The position numbers and the translations under genes are program-made. The notes beneath the pieces were generated by a model, which was not told where the DNA came from, made no database searches, and saw only the letters and a program-made list of their open reading frames with translations. This document shows positions 46,000 through 57,575 of a DNA stretch of 64,000 bases, piece after piece; position 1 is the first letter of the stretch, and every line of letters starts with the position of its first letter. Where the stretch lies: NCBI RefSeq assembly GCF_021266465.1, contig NZ_CP089848.1, forward strand, positions 4,216,001 to 4,280,000, in the 5' to 3' direction. This DNA comes from Paralcaligenes sp. KSB-10. GTDB lineage: Bacteria; Pseudomonadota; Gammaproteobacteria; Burkholderiales; Burkholderiaceae_B.

Positions 46000-46758
46000 T
46001 TAGTCGAGCCCTTTGTTCCGGGCAGTCAGTTTGCGCTCGATTTTGCCGATATGGCGCTGCAAGGCAATCAGCGAGGTGTTGGACAGGTCGACGAAGGAAA
46101 ACCCGACGCGATGGGTTTTCCTGTCGTTTGACAAGGTTTCATCGAGATTGCGCTTGACCTGGGCCGTGACGGTCAGGATCTCGTTGTCCGGCAATTGGAG
46201 CCGGCAGCCGGTATACAGGGTGCCGATGGTACAGTCCAGGACCTGGTCGTTGTCCACCACAAGCATGCCGCCGCAACTGAGGTCTTCGAGGGTCAGGGAA
46301 ATGCGGGGGGTATCGACATTGCCGGGCAGCGGAAAGGAGCACAGGGTTGGATTGCTCAGCGGGACGTCCACCCGATAGTAGTCGCGCCGCTGCAGGCGGG
46401 TAAGCTCGGTGGGGATGCCGAACATCAGGGCCGATTGCTGCCCGTGCCGGCCGGCGGTGACTTTCGGCGTGGAAAACAGGATGCGGATCTTGTGCAGCGC
46501 CGTTTCAAACGAAACCTTTTCGGCGCTGATCATGCGCTGGTTGATGACGTCTTCCCGGGAGTTGTCGACCACGACGATGTTCTTGCGTTCGTCCAGCTCG
46601 AGAATGGTGGTAATGACCGATACCGGCCTGCCTGGAATGTGCATCTGGAGGAGCGCCCGCTCTTTTTCGAGCGAGCGCAGCAGCGACACGATTTCCCGTG
46701 GCGACGTCACGAGGAAGGGGCTGGGGTCTTCGGCGGCGAAGCGGGGGTCGATAGGCAT
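46000..46758 (-). CDS. YcgR-like c-di-GMP receptor (flagellar brake, PilZ domain)
   Basis: The 252-residue protein has an N-terminal YcgR domain (about 15-110) and a C-terminal PilZ domain (about 120-240). The c-di-GMP contacts RRDYYR (RxxxR) and DLSCGG (DxSxxG) are intact. It binds c-di-GMP and slows flagellar rotation by contacting the motor. ATG 46758 is used; a TTG five codons earlier (46773) is the alternative. No good ribosome site is visible for either. It converges with the ALDH7 gene. Confidence 0.85.
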   Translation of the reverse strand: MPIDPRFAAEDPSPFLVTSPREIVSLLRSLEKERALLQMHIPGRPVSVITTILELDERKNIVVVDNSREDVINQRMISAEKVSFETALHKIRILFSTPKVTAGRHGQQSALMFGIPTELTRLQRRDYYRVDVPLSNPTLCSFPLPGNVDTPRISLTLEDLSCGGMLVVDNDQVLDCTIGTLYTGCRLQLPDNEILTVTAQVKRNLDETLSNDRKTHRVGFSFVDLSNTSLIALQRHIGKIERKLTARNKGLD

Positions 46759-46820
46759 CAGATGTTGTAACAAATGTAAACAGCAACACGAAGCATAAAC
46801 GATTAAAAACGTCTCGTCTA

Positions 46821-46855
46821 TCGAATAAAACTGCCTCTTTGGCCGTTTTATTCGA
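46821..46855. repeat. AT-rich inverted repeat at the pntB stop codon
   Basis: Perfect 11-bp arms TCGAATAAAAC (46821-46831) and GTTTTATTCGA (46845-46855) flank a 13-base loop. One arm contains the pntB stop codon. It may stabilise the 3' end of the pnt mRNA or terminate weakly, but it lacks a GC stem. Confidence 0.45.
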
Positions 46856-48284
46856 TTGCCTTGACCATATCTTCGATGACTTTCTTGGCGTCGCCGAAGA
46901 CCATCATGGTTTTATCCATATAGAACAGTTCATTGTCGAGCCCCGCATAGCCGGCCGCCATCGAACGTTTGTTGACGATGACGGTACGGGCCTTGTAGGC
47001 CTCGAGTATGGGCATGCCGGCGATGGGCGATTGCGGATCGTTCTTGGCGGCGGGGTTCACGACATCGTTCGCACCCAGCACCAGCACCACGTCGGTCTGG
47101 CCGAATTCGCCGTTGATGTCGTCCATTTCGAAGACCTGGTCGTAGGGTACCTCGGCTTCGGCCAGCAAGACATTCATGTGGCCCGGCATACGGCCGGCCA
47201 CCGGATGTATGGCGTATTTGACGACGACCCCTTGCTCGCCGAGTTTCTCGGCGAGCTCCTTGAGAGCATGCTGGGCTCGCGCGACCGCCAGGCCGTAGCC
47301 GGGGACGATGGTGACGGATTCGGCATTGCTCATTAGGAAGGCCGCGTCTTCGGGGCTGCCGGATTTGACATTGCGCTGGGCCTGGCTGGCGCTTTGCGCC
47401 GTGCCGGGCGCCGTGCCGAAACCGCCCAATATGACATTGAAGAACGAGCGGTTCATGGCCTTGCACATGATGTACGACAGGATCGCGCCCGATGAGCCGA
47501 CCAGCGAACCGGCGATGATCAGCATGGGGTTGTTGAGCGAAAAACCGATGCCGGCCGCGGCCCAGCCCGAGTAGCTGTTGAGCATGGATACCACGACAGG
47601 CATGTCGGCGCCGCCGATGGGGATGATGATCAGCACTCCCAATACGAAGGCGAGCAGGGCCATGATGATAAAGGGCAGCCACAATTGCGTGCCCATGAAC
47701 CAGAACCCGCAGCCCAGCATGGCAATAGCCAGCGCCAGGTTGACGAAATGCTGGCCCGGGAACACCACGGGGGCCCCCTGGAACAGTCTGAATTTGTATT
47801 TGCCGGCCAGCTTGCCGAAGGCAATGACCGAGCCGGAAAACGTGATGGCGCCCACGAAGGTGCCGATGAACAGTTCAAGCCGGTTGCCCACGGGTATGGG
47901 GTCTCCGGGGGCGGCGATATTGAAGGCATGCGGTTCGGCCACGACGGCTACGGCGATGGCCACGGCGGCCAGGCCTATCATGCTGTGCATGAATGCCACG
48001 AGTTCGGGCATTTTGGTCATTTCGACGCGCTTGGCCAGGACGGTGCCGAAGCTGCCGCCTATGAGCAAGCCCAGCACGACCCAGCCCAGACCGATGCCGG
48101 CCTTGCCGTCGCTGGCCAGGCCGACGATCAGCAAGGCGGTCGTGATCACGGCAATGGCCATGCCTATCATGCCGAACAGATTGCCGCGCCGGGAGGTGGT
48201 GGGATGGGACAGGCCTTTGAGCGCCTGTATGAAGCAGATTGAAGCGATAAGGTAGAAAAGGGTGACGAGATTGGCAGAAATCAT
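46848..48284 (-). CDS. pntB: NAD(P) transhydrogenase subunit beta
   Basis: The 478-residue membrane subunit has about eight N-terminal membrane segments and a C-terminal NADP-binding domain III. GGADMPVVVSMLNSYSGWAAAGIGF marks the proton-channel part. VIVPGYGLAVARAQHALKELAE carries the NADP-binding GYGxxxA motif. It couples proton entry to hydride transfer from NADH to NADP+. Its start overlaps the pntAB stop by 4 nt. Confidence 0.95.
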   Translation of the reverse strand: MISANLVTLFYLIASICFIQALKGLSHPTTSRRGNLFGMIGMAIAVITTALLIVGLASDGKAGIGLGWVVLGLLIGGSFGTVLAKRVEMTKMPELVAFMHSMIGLAAVAIAVAVVAEPHAFNIAAPGDPIPVGNRLELFIGTFVGAITFSGSVIAFGKLAGKYKFRLFQGAPVVFPGQHFVNLALAIAMLGCGFWFMGTQLWLPFIIMALLAFVLGVLIIIPIGGADMPVVVSMLNSYSGWAAAGIGFSLNNPMLIIAGSLVGSSGAILSYIMCKAMNRSFFNVILGGFGTAPGTAQSASQAQRNVKSGSPEDAAFLMSNAESVTIVPGYGLAVARAQHALKELAEKLGEQGVVVKYAIHPVAGRMPGHMNVLLAEAEVPYDQVFEMDDINGEFGQTDVVLVLGANDVVNPAAKNDPQSPIAGMPILEAYKARTVIVNKRSMAAGYAGLDNELFYMDKTMMVFGDAKKVIEDMVKAIE

Positions 48285-48594
48285 GATTGCCCTCCCGCGG
48301 TTTTCTTCTCTTTTTTCTTGAACATTTCCAGCATGCGCCGAGTGACCAGGAAACCGCCAAAGACATTGACGGCCGCCAGGGTGACGGCAAATACGCCCAT
48401 GAATCGCGCCAACCCGCCTTCGGTCAGTGCCGCGGCCAGCATGGCGCCCACGATGACGATGGCCGAGATGGCGTTGGTGACGGCCATGAGCGGCGTATGC
48501 AGGGCGGGTGTGACGTTCCAGACCACGTGGTAGCCGACGTAGATGGCCAGCACGAAGATAATAAAGTTGATCAGGGTGGGATTGACCGCTTCCA

Positions 48595-48595
<1 letters not shown>
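48281..48595 (-). CDS. pntAB: NAD(P) transhydrogenase subunit alpha, membrane part
   Basis: The 104-residue small membrane subunit has three membrane segments (NPTLINFIIFVLAIYVGYHVVW onward) and the conserved TPLMAVTNAISAI. It corresponds to the C-terminal membrane domain of the single PntA of E. coli. ATG 48595 is preceded by AGGAG; the frame is open to 48628 but inside the upstream gene. Overlaps on both sides indicate coupled translation. Confidence 0.92.
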
Positions 48596-49713
<1,118 letters not shown>

Positions 49714-49835
49714 GAAGACTCTCCAGCTTCCCGTATTATTTAATGAGGCTTACTATACTCGAACTGACTGACAATTATTTGCAATGTCCGGCGCGTATAT
49801 TTGCTAGACTTACTGACCATATTAAGGAGATTATC

Positions 49836-50258
49836 ATGGGACTTCTGGATTCGGTTCTTTCTGCTGTCAGTGGCGGAAACCCCCAGGCAGGCGGTCAGGC
49901 GGCATTGCTGCCCGCCTTGCTCGAACAAGTCAATAACTATCCGGGCGGCTTGCCCGCGCTTGTCCAGAAATTCGAACAGGGCGGTCTGGGCGGCGTCGTG
50001 TCTTCCTGGGTCGGCACCGGCGCGAATCAGCCTGTGTCGGGCGACCAGCTGCATGCCGTGCTGGGCGACGATATGGTCAATAACCTGGCGCAAAGCTCCG
50101 GCCAGGACACCAGTTCGGTATTGAGCAACCTCAGCACCTTGCTGCCGCATCTGGTCGATCACGCGACGCCTAACGGCAGCGTCGAGCCGGGCGCGCAGGG
50201 TGGCCTTGATACCTCGTCGCTCATGGGCTCCCTGTCGGGCTTGCTCGGCAAACTGTAA
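49836..50258 (+). CDS. YidB-family (DUF937) protein
   Basis: The 140-residue protein has MGLLDSVLSAVSGG at its N-terminus and the GGLGGVVSSWVGTGANQPVS stretch of the DUF937/YidB family, followed by a Gly/Ser-rich tail. The function is unknown; it is a widespread soluble protein. AAGGAG at 49824-49829 sets ATG 49836 as start, although the frame is open from 49743. It is a single-gene unit divergent from pntAA. Confidence 0.85.
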   Translation: MGLLDSVLSAVSGGNPQAGGQAALLPALLEQVNNYPGGLPALVQKFEQGGLGGVVSSWVGTGANQPVSGDQLHAVLGDDMVNNLAQSSGQDTSSVLSNLSTLLPHLVDHATPNGSVEPGAQGGLDTSSLMGSLSGLLGKL

Positions 50259-50273
50259 GCGATACCCGCTTGC

Positions 50274-50311
50274 CAGGAAAGGCGGCCGGTTCGGCATGGC
50301 CGTCGTTCCTG
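50274..50311. terminator. bidirectional hairpin between yidB and metY
   Basis: A 14-bp stem (50274-50287 with 50298-50311; 12 Watson-Crick pairs, one G-T, one mismatch) has a 10-base loop and lies between two convergent stops. T-runs are short on both sides, so termination strength is uncertain. Confidence 0.55.
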
Positions 50312-50315
50312 AAGC

Positions 50316-51593
50316 TTAGTCTTTGCTGGCGCTCAGGGCCTGTTCCAGATCGGCCAGAATGTCGTCGATGTGCTCAAGGCCAATCGACAGTCGGATCATA
50401 TCTTCCCCCACGCCCGCTTTGGCGAGTTCTTCGGGGCTGAGCTGCCGGTGCGTGGTCGAGGCGGGATGGCAGGCCAGGGATTTCGCATCGCCGATATTCA
50501 CCAGGCGCACTACGAGCTTCAGGGCATCGATGAATCGGGCGCCCGCGGCGCTGCCGCCCTTGATGCCGAACGACATGATGCTGGCGGGTTTGCCGTCCAT
50601 GTATTTTTTCGCCAGGCCATGTTCGGGGTGATCGCTCAGGCCGGCATACTTGACCCACGATACTTGCGCATGTTTGGCCAGGTAGGCGGCCACCTTGAGC
50701 GCATTTTCGGTGTGGCGCTCCATGCGCAGGGGTAGCGTTTCGATTCCCTGCAGGATAAGAAAGGCGTTGAATGGCGAGAGCGCCGCGCCGGTATTGCGCA
50801 GCGGCACCACGCGGCAGCGGCCTATGAATGCCGCCGGGCCGAATGCCTCGGTATACACCACGCCGTGATAGGATGGGTCGGGTTCGTTCAGCATGGGGAA
50901 GCGGGCCTTGTGCTCGGCCCAGGGGAATTTGCCCGAATCGACGACCGCGCCGGCGATGGTCGTGCCGTGGCCGCCCATGTATTTGGTAAGCGCATGTACG
51001 ATGATGTCGGCGCCATGCTCGAACGGCCGGCAAATGGCGGGGGAGGCAACGGTGTTGTCGACGATCAGCGGTACGCCGTGACGGTGTGCGGCATCGGCAA
51101 AGGCCTGGATATCGATGATGTTTCCCGCTGGATTGCCTATCGACTCGCAAAATACCGCCTTGGTGTTTTCGTCGATCAGGGCTTCAAGCGCCGCCACGTC
51201 GTTATGCGGGGCGAATTTCACGGTAATGCCCTGGCGCGGAAAGGTATGTGCAAATAAATTGTAGGTGCCGCCATAGAGCTTGCTGACCGAGACGATATTG
51301 TCGCCCGCCTGGGCGATGGTCTGGATGGCGTACGTGACGGCGGCCATGCCTGATGCCACGGCGAGTGCCGCCACACCCCCTTCGAGAGCCGCAACGCGTT
51401 CTTCCAGCACCGCGTTGGTGGGGTTCATGATGCGCGTATATATATTGCCCGCAACCTTCAGGTCGAACAGATCGGCGCCGTGCTGGGTGCTGTCGAAGGC
51501 GTAGGACGTGGTCTGGTAAATGGGCACCGCGACCGCCTTGGTGGTGGGGTCGGGCTGGTAGCCGGCATGAATGGCAAGCGTTTCAAGTTTCAT
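50316..51593 (-). CDS. metY: O-acetylhomoserine sulfhydrylase/aminocarboxypropyltransferase
   Basis: The 425-residue PLP enzyme makes homocysteine from O-acetylhomoserine and sulfide. Features are an N-terminal TLAIHAGYQPDPTTKAVAVPIYQTTSY, the PLP-stacking and phosphate region LEGGVAALAVASGMAAVTYA, and the lysine region VHALTKYMGGHGTTIAGAVVD with the Schiff-base lysine. ATG 51593 fits the family N-terminus; the frame is open to 51638. No SAM riboswitch is recognisable upstream. Confidence 0.94.
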   Translation of the reverse strand: MKLETLAIHAGYQPDPTTKAVAVPIYQTTSYAFDSTQHGADLFDLKVAGNIYTRIMNPTNAVLEERVAALEGGVAALAVASGMAAVTYAIQTIAQAGDNIVSVSKLYGGTYNLFAHTFPRQGITVKFAPHNDVAALEALIDENTKAVFCESIGNPAGNIIDIQAFADAAHRHGVPLIVDNTVASPAICRPFEHGADIIVHALTKYMGGHGTTIAGAVVDSGKFPWAEHKARFPMLNEPDPSYHGVVYTEAFGPAAFIGRCRVVPLRNTGAALSPFNAFLILQGIETLPLRMERHTENALKVAAYLAKHAQVSWVKYAGLSDHPEHGLAKKYMDGKPASIMSFGIKGGSAAGARFIDALKLVVRLVNIGDAKSLACHPASTTHRQLSPEELAKAGVGEDMIRLSIGLEHIDDILADLEQALSASKD

Positions 51594-51867
51594 GTTTTTT
51601 GCTTTCCGTGGTTTGACTCGAGATTGGCAGGGGGGCAAGAAGCCCTATCGTACCGGGGAAAGCGTAAAGTGGCACAGACCTTTGTCCCATATTGTTATAA
51701 CGGTTGAATATAAAAACTGTTAAAAATAGGCTTGCATAACACTTTGCAAGGTTTCAGCCAGAAAAATCCGGAGAAGCCTGAAAAATCCAAAGCACTTGGG
51801 TTAGCATTCAACGTATTGCCTTGCTAGGGCAGTTTCGGGGGTTTTCCCGAGGTTTTTGAGGCCGGAA

Positions 51868-54462
51868 ATGAAAGTTTGGTTCAAACGTGGGCTTGTTGGA
51901 TTGGTGGTCGTGGTAATTGTCGCGCTGGTGGGCCTGGCGATTTTCCTGCTGACCTTCGATCCGAATGCATACAAGAACAAGCTCGAAGAAATTGTGTACA
52001 ACCGGTACCACCGCACTTTGGCCATCAAGGGTGATATCAAGTTGTCGCTGTTTCCGCGCATAGGCCTGTCGCTGCAGGGCGTGTCCTTGTCCGACAGGGA
52101 AAGCACAAATACGTTTGCGTCGATCGACAGCGCCCGTTTTGCGGTGGCCATCTGGCCCCTGATGTCGAATCGATTGGTGGTAGACCATGTGGCCGTTTCG
52201 GGTTTCAAGGGATGGGTCGTGCGCAATCGGCTGGGGCAATTCAATTTCCAGGATCTGATGGGAAGCTCGCTGTCCGCCGAACCGGCGACAGACGCGGCGC
52301 CCGGGACAAGCGGCGACGCCAAGCCTCCAGGGCGCCCCTCAGTGCTGACCAATCACGAAGCCTCGCGCGCCGACTTTCAGATTGATATTGCCGGGCTCGA
52401 CCTGAAAAACGGCGAGATTCATTTTCGCGATGTCAAAACCGGCTCGCGGGCGCGAGTGGAAAAACTCGAAGTCAACACCGGCCGCATGACTTTCGATCAG
52501 CCCTTCGACGTGGCCTTGAAAGGCAAGCTGATTGGCGTGTCTCCCGTTGCAGACGCCAATATTGAAGGGCAGGCAGTCGTTAAAATCAATCCCGAACAGC
52601 AGACGTACTCGGCGCAAAAGCTGAGCCTGCAGGTCTCGGGCATGCTGGATTCGCTGCAGGCCAAGACAGTCAGCCTGAAGGGCAATCTGGCGTATAGCGC
52701 TTATTCGCAAATGTTCACGGCCAGCAATCTTGAACTGGCCGTGCAGGGCGCGGTGGACGGCAAGCAGCCGATCAAGAATCTTGATGCCAGCCTGTCGGTT
52801 CCTCAACTCAAGGTCGACCGGAGTCAATCCGAGCTCAAGCTCGAAAAGCTGGCCCTGCGTGCCAAAGGGGTCTTGCCTACGCAAAATTTCGACATTGCCG
52901 TCGATGCCCCCAATTTGTCGATTTCGCCCGAGGCCGCCAAGGGGGACGCGATCTCCGGTACGGTTAAGCTCTCCGGCCAGAAGGTGCTGGGCCTGGCGCT
53001 GGGCGTTAGCGGCATAGGCGGCAATGCGCAGGAACTGACGCTTAAAGAATTGAAAGTGGAAGGCGGGCTCAAAGAGGGGCAGCGCGTGATTCAGTTCAAT
53101 ATTTCCTCGCCTGCGAACTGGAGCTCCATCAAGGATCATGGCGGCCTGTCGGCCATCAAGGGCGATGTCAAGATATCGGACCCTTCCCTGGCTGGCGACA
53201 GTTTCGAGTTTCCCCTGATCGGCAGCCTGCGCGCCGATCTGGTCAAGGACCAGATCAGCAGCGAGATCAATGCGGTGCTGAGCGGCAGCAAACTCGATTT
53301 CAAGGTCAAGGCGACGCAATTGCGCGATCCAAAAGTAACGTTTGATCTGGTGGCCGACACGCTGGATTTCAATAAGCTGTTTCCGCCGACTCAAGCCAAG
53401 GCCGCGGCCGCTCCCGCGGCGGATGGCAAGACGGCCGAGGCCGCCAAACCGGCCGCGCCCAGTGCTCCGGCCAAGGCTGCGGCGCCCGCGGTTCCCGCGG
53501 CGGTATCCGAGGCCATCGACCTGTCGGCTCTCGGATCCCTGGATGTAAACGGCAACATCAAGGTGGGCCACGTTCGGGCGCGCCAACTGGATGCCAGGCA
53601 GTTCAGCGCCGGGGTTCGAGTGTTGAACGGGATGCTGACGATCGCTCCCTTGTCGGCCGATTTGTACGGGGGCAAACTTAGCGGCAAGCTTTCCGCGGAT
53701 GTGCATAATTCGATGGCCGCGCAACTGACGCTCGACAAGGTGGCCGTGGGCGACTTGCTGCAGGGCCTGTCCCAGGACAGTCGACTCACCGGAACAGGAA
53801 ATATCGCCCTGAACCTGCATGCCCAGGGTGCGACGACGGCGGCGCTGAAGGCGGGCCTGACCGGCACGGTGCAGGCCACGATACGCGATGGCGCGGTCAA
53901 GGGGATCAATATTTCCCAGACCCTGCGCGAAGTGAGCAGCGCCGTGGAAAATGTATTCAGTGGCCAGGTTCCCGACGTGGCGGCGAAGTTCGATGCCGGG
54001 CGGCAAACGGACTTTACCTCGCTCGATGCCAGCCTGGCGTTCAATCAGGGCCAGGGGACGCTTAAAAAACTCAGCATAGTATCGCCTTTGCTGCGAATAT
54101 CCGAAGGTACTCCGGCCTCGATCGACCTGGTCAACCAGCAGGCCGACATCGTGGCAAATGTCCGCGTGGTCAATACCATTGTGGGGCAAGGCGGCAAAGA
54201 ACTGGCGGATCTCAAAGGCGTGACGATTCCCATCCGCATTTCAGGGCCTTTCGATAAACTGGGGTATCAGGTCCAGTGGAAGGAAATCGGCAGCAAGGCG
54301 GTGAAACAGGCCGTGCAGGATGGCTTGCTGGACCTGCTGTCGAACAAGGTCGGCAAAGATCTCCTGCCGCAGGCGGCCAAGCCGGCCGCGCCCGCTCCGT
54401 CCGGCAAGTCGGATGCGGTGAAAAGTATTGGCAATGCATTGAAAGGACTACTGGGTCAATGA
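51868..54462 (+). CDS. AsmA-family envelope protein
   Basis: The 864-residue inner-membrane protein has one N-terminal membrane segment (about 7-31) and a long periplasmic beta-rich region. The AsmA N-terminal domain (FDPNAYKNKLEEIVYNR) and the C-terminal AsmA domain (VAVGDLLQGLSQDSRLTGTGNIALNLHAQG; LNGMLTIAPLSADLYGG) are clear. A low-complexity Ala/Pro/Lys linker spans about 513-548. AsmA-like proteins are thought to move phospholipids between membranes. ATG 51868 is used; TTG 51856 is an alternative. Confidence 0.88.
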   Translation: MKVWFKRGLVGLVVVVIVALVGLAIFLLTFDPNAYKNKLEEIVYNRYHRTLAIKGDIKLSLFPRIGLSLQGVSLSDRESTNTFASIDSARFAVAIWPLMSNRLVVDHVAVSGFKGWVVRNRLGQFNFQDLMGSSLSAEPATDAAPGTSGDAKPPGRPSVLTNHEASRADFQIDIAGLDLKNGEIHFRDVKTGSRARVEKLEVNTGRMTFDQPFDVALKGKLIGVSPVADANIEGQAVVKINPEQQTYSAQKLSLQVSGMLDSLQAKTVSLKGNLAYSAYSQMFTASNLELAVQGAVDGKQPIKNLDASLSVPQLKVDRSQSELKLEKLALRAKGVLPTQNFDIAVDAPNLSISPEAAKGDAISGTVKLSGQKVLGLALGVSGIGGNAQELTLKELKVEGGLKEGQRVIQFNISSPANWSSIKDHGGLSAIKGDVKISDPSLAGDSFEFPLIGSLRADLVKDQISSEINAVLSGSKLDFKVKATQLRDPKVTFDLVADTLDFNKLFPPTQAKAAAAPAADGKTAEAAKPAAPSAPAKAAAPAVPAAVSEAIDLSALGSLDVNGNIKVGHVRARQLDARQFSAGVRVLNGMLTIAPLSADLYGGKLSGKLSADVHNSMAAQLTLDKVAVGDLLQGLSQDSRLTGTGNIALNLHAQGATTAALKAGLTGTVQATIRDGAVKGINISQTLREVSSAVENVFSGQVPDVAAKFDAGRQTDFTSLDASLAFNQGQGTLKKLSIVSPLLRISEGTPASIDLVNQQADIVANVRVVNTIVGQGGKELADLKGVTIPIRISGPFDKLGYQVQWKEIGSKAVKQAVQDGLLDLLSNKVGKDLLPQAAKPAAPAPSGKSDAVKSIGNALKGLLGQ

Positions 54463-54845
54463 CACCTACTCTTTATTTTCCCATCGACGCCTGTGCAGGC
54501 ATCGATAACCCCGACGCCGCACCCTACGACCGCCAATGGCTGGTGGTCGACGCCGATGGCCGGTGGCTCACGCAAAGGGATCACCCCTCGCTGGCGCAAG
54601 TTGCCGTGGCCATTCGCTTCGGCTATCTGGTGATTCGCGCGCCGGGCATGCTGCGCATGGATATTCCGCTCGATGTGATTGAAGACGACGAGAGCGTCTG
54701 GCGTCATGCCACCATTGGCAAACAGCGCGTCGACGTGGTCGATGAAGGCGATCTGGCCGCTGCCTGGATATCCAATTTCCTGGGGGTGCCCAGCCGCCTG
54801 GTCAAGGTGCATCCCGATGCGCCCGAGGTGTTGTGGCAGCCTTGA
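54459..54845 (+). CDS. truncated MOSC-family protein (N-terminal beta-barrel domain only)
   Basis: The 128-residue protein matches only the MOSC N-terminal beta-barrel (LYFPIDACAGI; YDRQWLVVDADGRWLTQRDHPSLAQV). It stops at EVLWQP, where the catalytic MOSC domain normally begins. Full-length relatives of about 270-290 residues transfer sulfur or reduce N-hydroxylated compounds with a molybdenum cofactor. The ATG overlaps the AsmA stop by 4 nt. The ferredoxin stop lies only 5 bp away on the other strand, so the missing half appears deleted. It may be a remnant or a stand-alone binding domain. Confidence 0.65.
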   Translation: MTPTLYFPIDACAGIDNPDAAPYDRQWLVVDADGRWLTQRDHPSLAQVAVAIRFGYLVIRAPGMLRMDIPLDVIEDDESVWRHATIGKQRVDVVDEGDLAAAWISNFLGVPSRLVKVHPDAPEVLWQP

Positions 54846-54849
54846 TGGT

Positions 54850-55743
<894 letters not shown>

Positions 55744-55756
55744 TTAGCTTATTTTT

Positions 55757-56347
55757 TCAACTTGTTTCGGGATTATTGACTTTTTTTTGCGCCGCAGCAA
55801 ATCGTAGCAGATGGAAATGCACTTGCCCCGCCTTGCCTTGCCGCAAAAGCTCGAAAGGCTCGGGGGGAACAAGCGCTGTTTCAGACTCGACATAAACCAG
55901 GCCATCGGGTGCCAGAATGGGGGGCAGCCGGGCCCACAAGGTGTCCAGCCACTGCTGCCCGAAGGGCGGGTCGAGCAGGACCAGGTCGAAAGGGTCGGCG
56001 CTTGTTCGGTCCAGAACCATGCGGGCATCGCCGGAGTGGATGCGCACGTGGTCGGCCTTCAGCCGGGAGCGCAAAGACCGCAGCGCCGCCACCGCGGCCG
56101 GGTTGGATTCAACCATCTGCACGTGGGCGACGCCCCGGGACGCGGCTTCGAAGCCCAGGGCGCCGGTTCCGGCAAACAGGTCGAGTACGCGTTTTTGTGA
56201 AAAATCGTGAGCCCAGAGATGCTGCAGCCAGTTGTACAGAGTTTCTCGTACGCGGTCGGGGGTGGGCCGAAGGCCGGCGGCTTCGATCACCGGAATAGAG
56301 GTACGTCGGTAATCACCGCCTACAATACGGACGAGGTGTTTTTTCAT
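55757..56347 (-). CDS. rsmD: 16S rRNA (guanine(966)-N(2))-methyltransferase
   Basis: The 196-residue SAM-dependent methyltransferase has RIVGGDYRRTSIPV, the SAM motif VLDLFAGTGALGFEAASRG and the catalytic LLDPPFG (DPPF in place of DPPY). It modifies G966 in the 30S subunit. ATG 56347 fits the family N-terminus; a GTG five codons earlier is possible. It is divergent from ftsY, the usual arrangement. Confidence 0.93.
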   Translation of the reverse strand: MKKHLVRIVGGDYRRTSIPVIEAAGLRPTPDRVRETLYNWLQHLWAHDFSQKRVLDLFAGTGALGFEAASRGVAHVQMVESNPAAVAALRSLRSRLKADHVRIHSGDARMVLDRTSADPFDLVLLDPPFGQQWLDTLWARLPPILAPDGLVYVESETALVPPEPFELLRQGKAGQVHFHLLRFAAAQKKVNNPETS

Positions 56348-56409
56348 GATGTGTAGCGGCACGCGGTGTGACGGCAGTCAAATGAACCAATTAGAGTAGT
56401 GTAAAGCGT

Positions 56410-57543
56410 ATGTTCAGCATTTTTAAAAGAAAAAAATCGACTTCAGGCGAATCGCCGGAATCGCCGGCGGGCGCTCCCGAGGCCGCGGCCGAAATCGATG
56501 CGGCTGTCCCGGCCGAGCCACCGGCTGCCGAGACAAACACGCTTGCCGCCTGGCCGCAGTCCGGGCCAGAGGGTTCGGATACCGAAACGCAGCTCGTGCC
56601 GGCCGTGGAGCCCGCCGCCGAGCCCGTGGAAAAAACAAGCTGGCTGTCGAGGTTGAAAAAAGGCCTGTCGCGCACCGGCCAGAATATCGGCGGTCTGTTT
56701 GTTGGAGTCAAGGTCGACGAAGCGCTGTTCGATGAACTGGAAACCGCGCTGATCATGGCCGACGCAGGCACGCTGGCCAGCGAAAAACTGCTCACGGCCT
56801 TGCGTGCCCGGGTCCGCAAGGAAAAAATCGAAGATGCGGCGCAGGTCAAGGCGGCATTGCGCGACATACTCGCCGATCACCTGGCGCCGCTTGAAAAACC
56901 CTTCCCCTTGGGGCAGGTTGCGCCACTGGTCATCATGATTGCCGGTGTAAACGGCGCGGGAAAAACAACCTCCATAGGTAAATTGGCCAATACCTTCCAG
57001 CGCCAGGGAGCCAGCGTACTGCTGGCCGCGGGCGATACATTCCGCGCGGCCGCGCGCGAACAGCTTATCGCCTGGGGGGCGCGCAATAATGTGACCGTGA
57101 TTGCCCAGGAGGGCGGCGATCCCGCCGCGGTGGCTTTCGATGCGGTCAATGCCGGGCGAGCGCGCCAGGCCGGGGTCGTCATGGTGGATACGGCGGGCCG
57201 CTTGCCGACCCAGCTGCATCTGATGGAAGAGCTGAAAAAAATCAAACGCGTCATAGGAAAGGCGGATTCGGCCGCTCCGCACGAAGTCTTGTTGGTTATC
57301 GATGGCAATACCGGGCAGAACGCCATTGCTCAAATTCGCGCCTTCGATGCCGCCGTCACCCTGACCGGGCTGGTGGTCACCAAGCTCGATGGCACGGCCA
57401 AGGGCGGCACGCTGGCGGCGGTTGCGGCGGGCAGCCAGGGGGTAAGGCCGGTGCCGGTTTACTGGATAGGGGTGGGCGAAGGCCTGGACGATTTGCAGCC
57501 TTTCGTGGCGCGTGAATTCGCGGCGGCCCTGGTAGGGGAATAA
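56410..57543 (+). CDS. ftsY: signal recognition particle receptor FtsY
   Basis: The 377-residue SRP-family GTPase docks SRP-ribosome complexes at the membrane. An N-terminal Lys-rich start (MFSIFKRKKS) and an acidic, Ala/Pro-rich A domain (about 15-75) lead to the NG domain. That domain has GVNGAGKTTSIGKLA, DTFRAAAREQL, DTAGRLPTQ and TKLDGTAKGG in order. The A domain is short. Confidence 0.96.
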   Translation: MFSIFKRKKSTSGESPESPAGAPEAAAEIDAAVPAEPPAAETNTLAAWPQSGPEGSDTETQLVPAVEPAAEPVEKTSWLSRLKKGLSRTGQNIGGLFVGVKVDEALFDELETALIMADAGTLASEKLLTALRARVRKEKIEDAAQVKAALRDILADHLAPLEKPFPLGQVAPLVIMIAGVNGAGKTTSIGKLANTFQRQGASVLLAAGDTFRAAAREQLIAWGARNNVTVIAQEGGDPAAVAFDAVNAGRARQAGVVMVDTAGRLPTQLHLMEELKKIKRVIGKADSAAPHEVLLVIDGNTGQNAIAQIRAFDAAVTLTGLVVTKLDGTAKGGTLAAVAAGSQGVRPVPVYWIGVGEGLDDLQPFVAREFAAALVGE

Positions 57544-57575
57544 GCTGTTGTTGCGGGCCGATGGCCAGCCAGCGA

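Noticed and set aside
51594-51867. SAM or SAH riboswitch upstream of metY
   Set aside because: No recognisable conserved aptamer core or strong terminator is visible on the minus strand in this gap.
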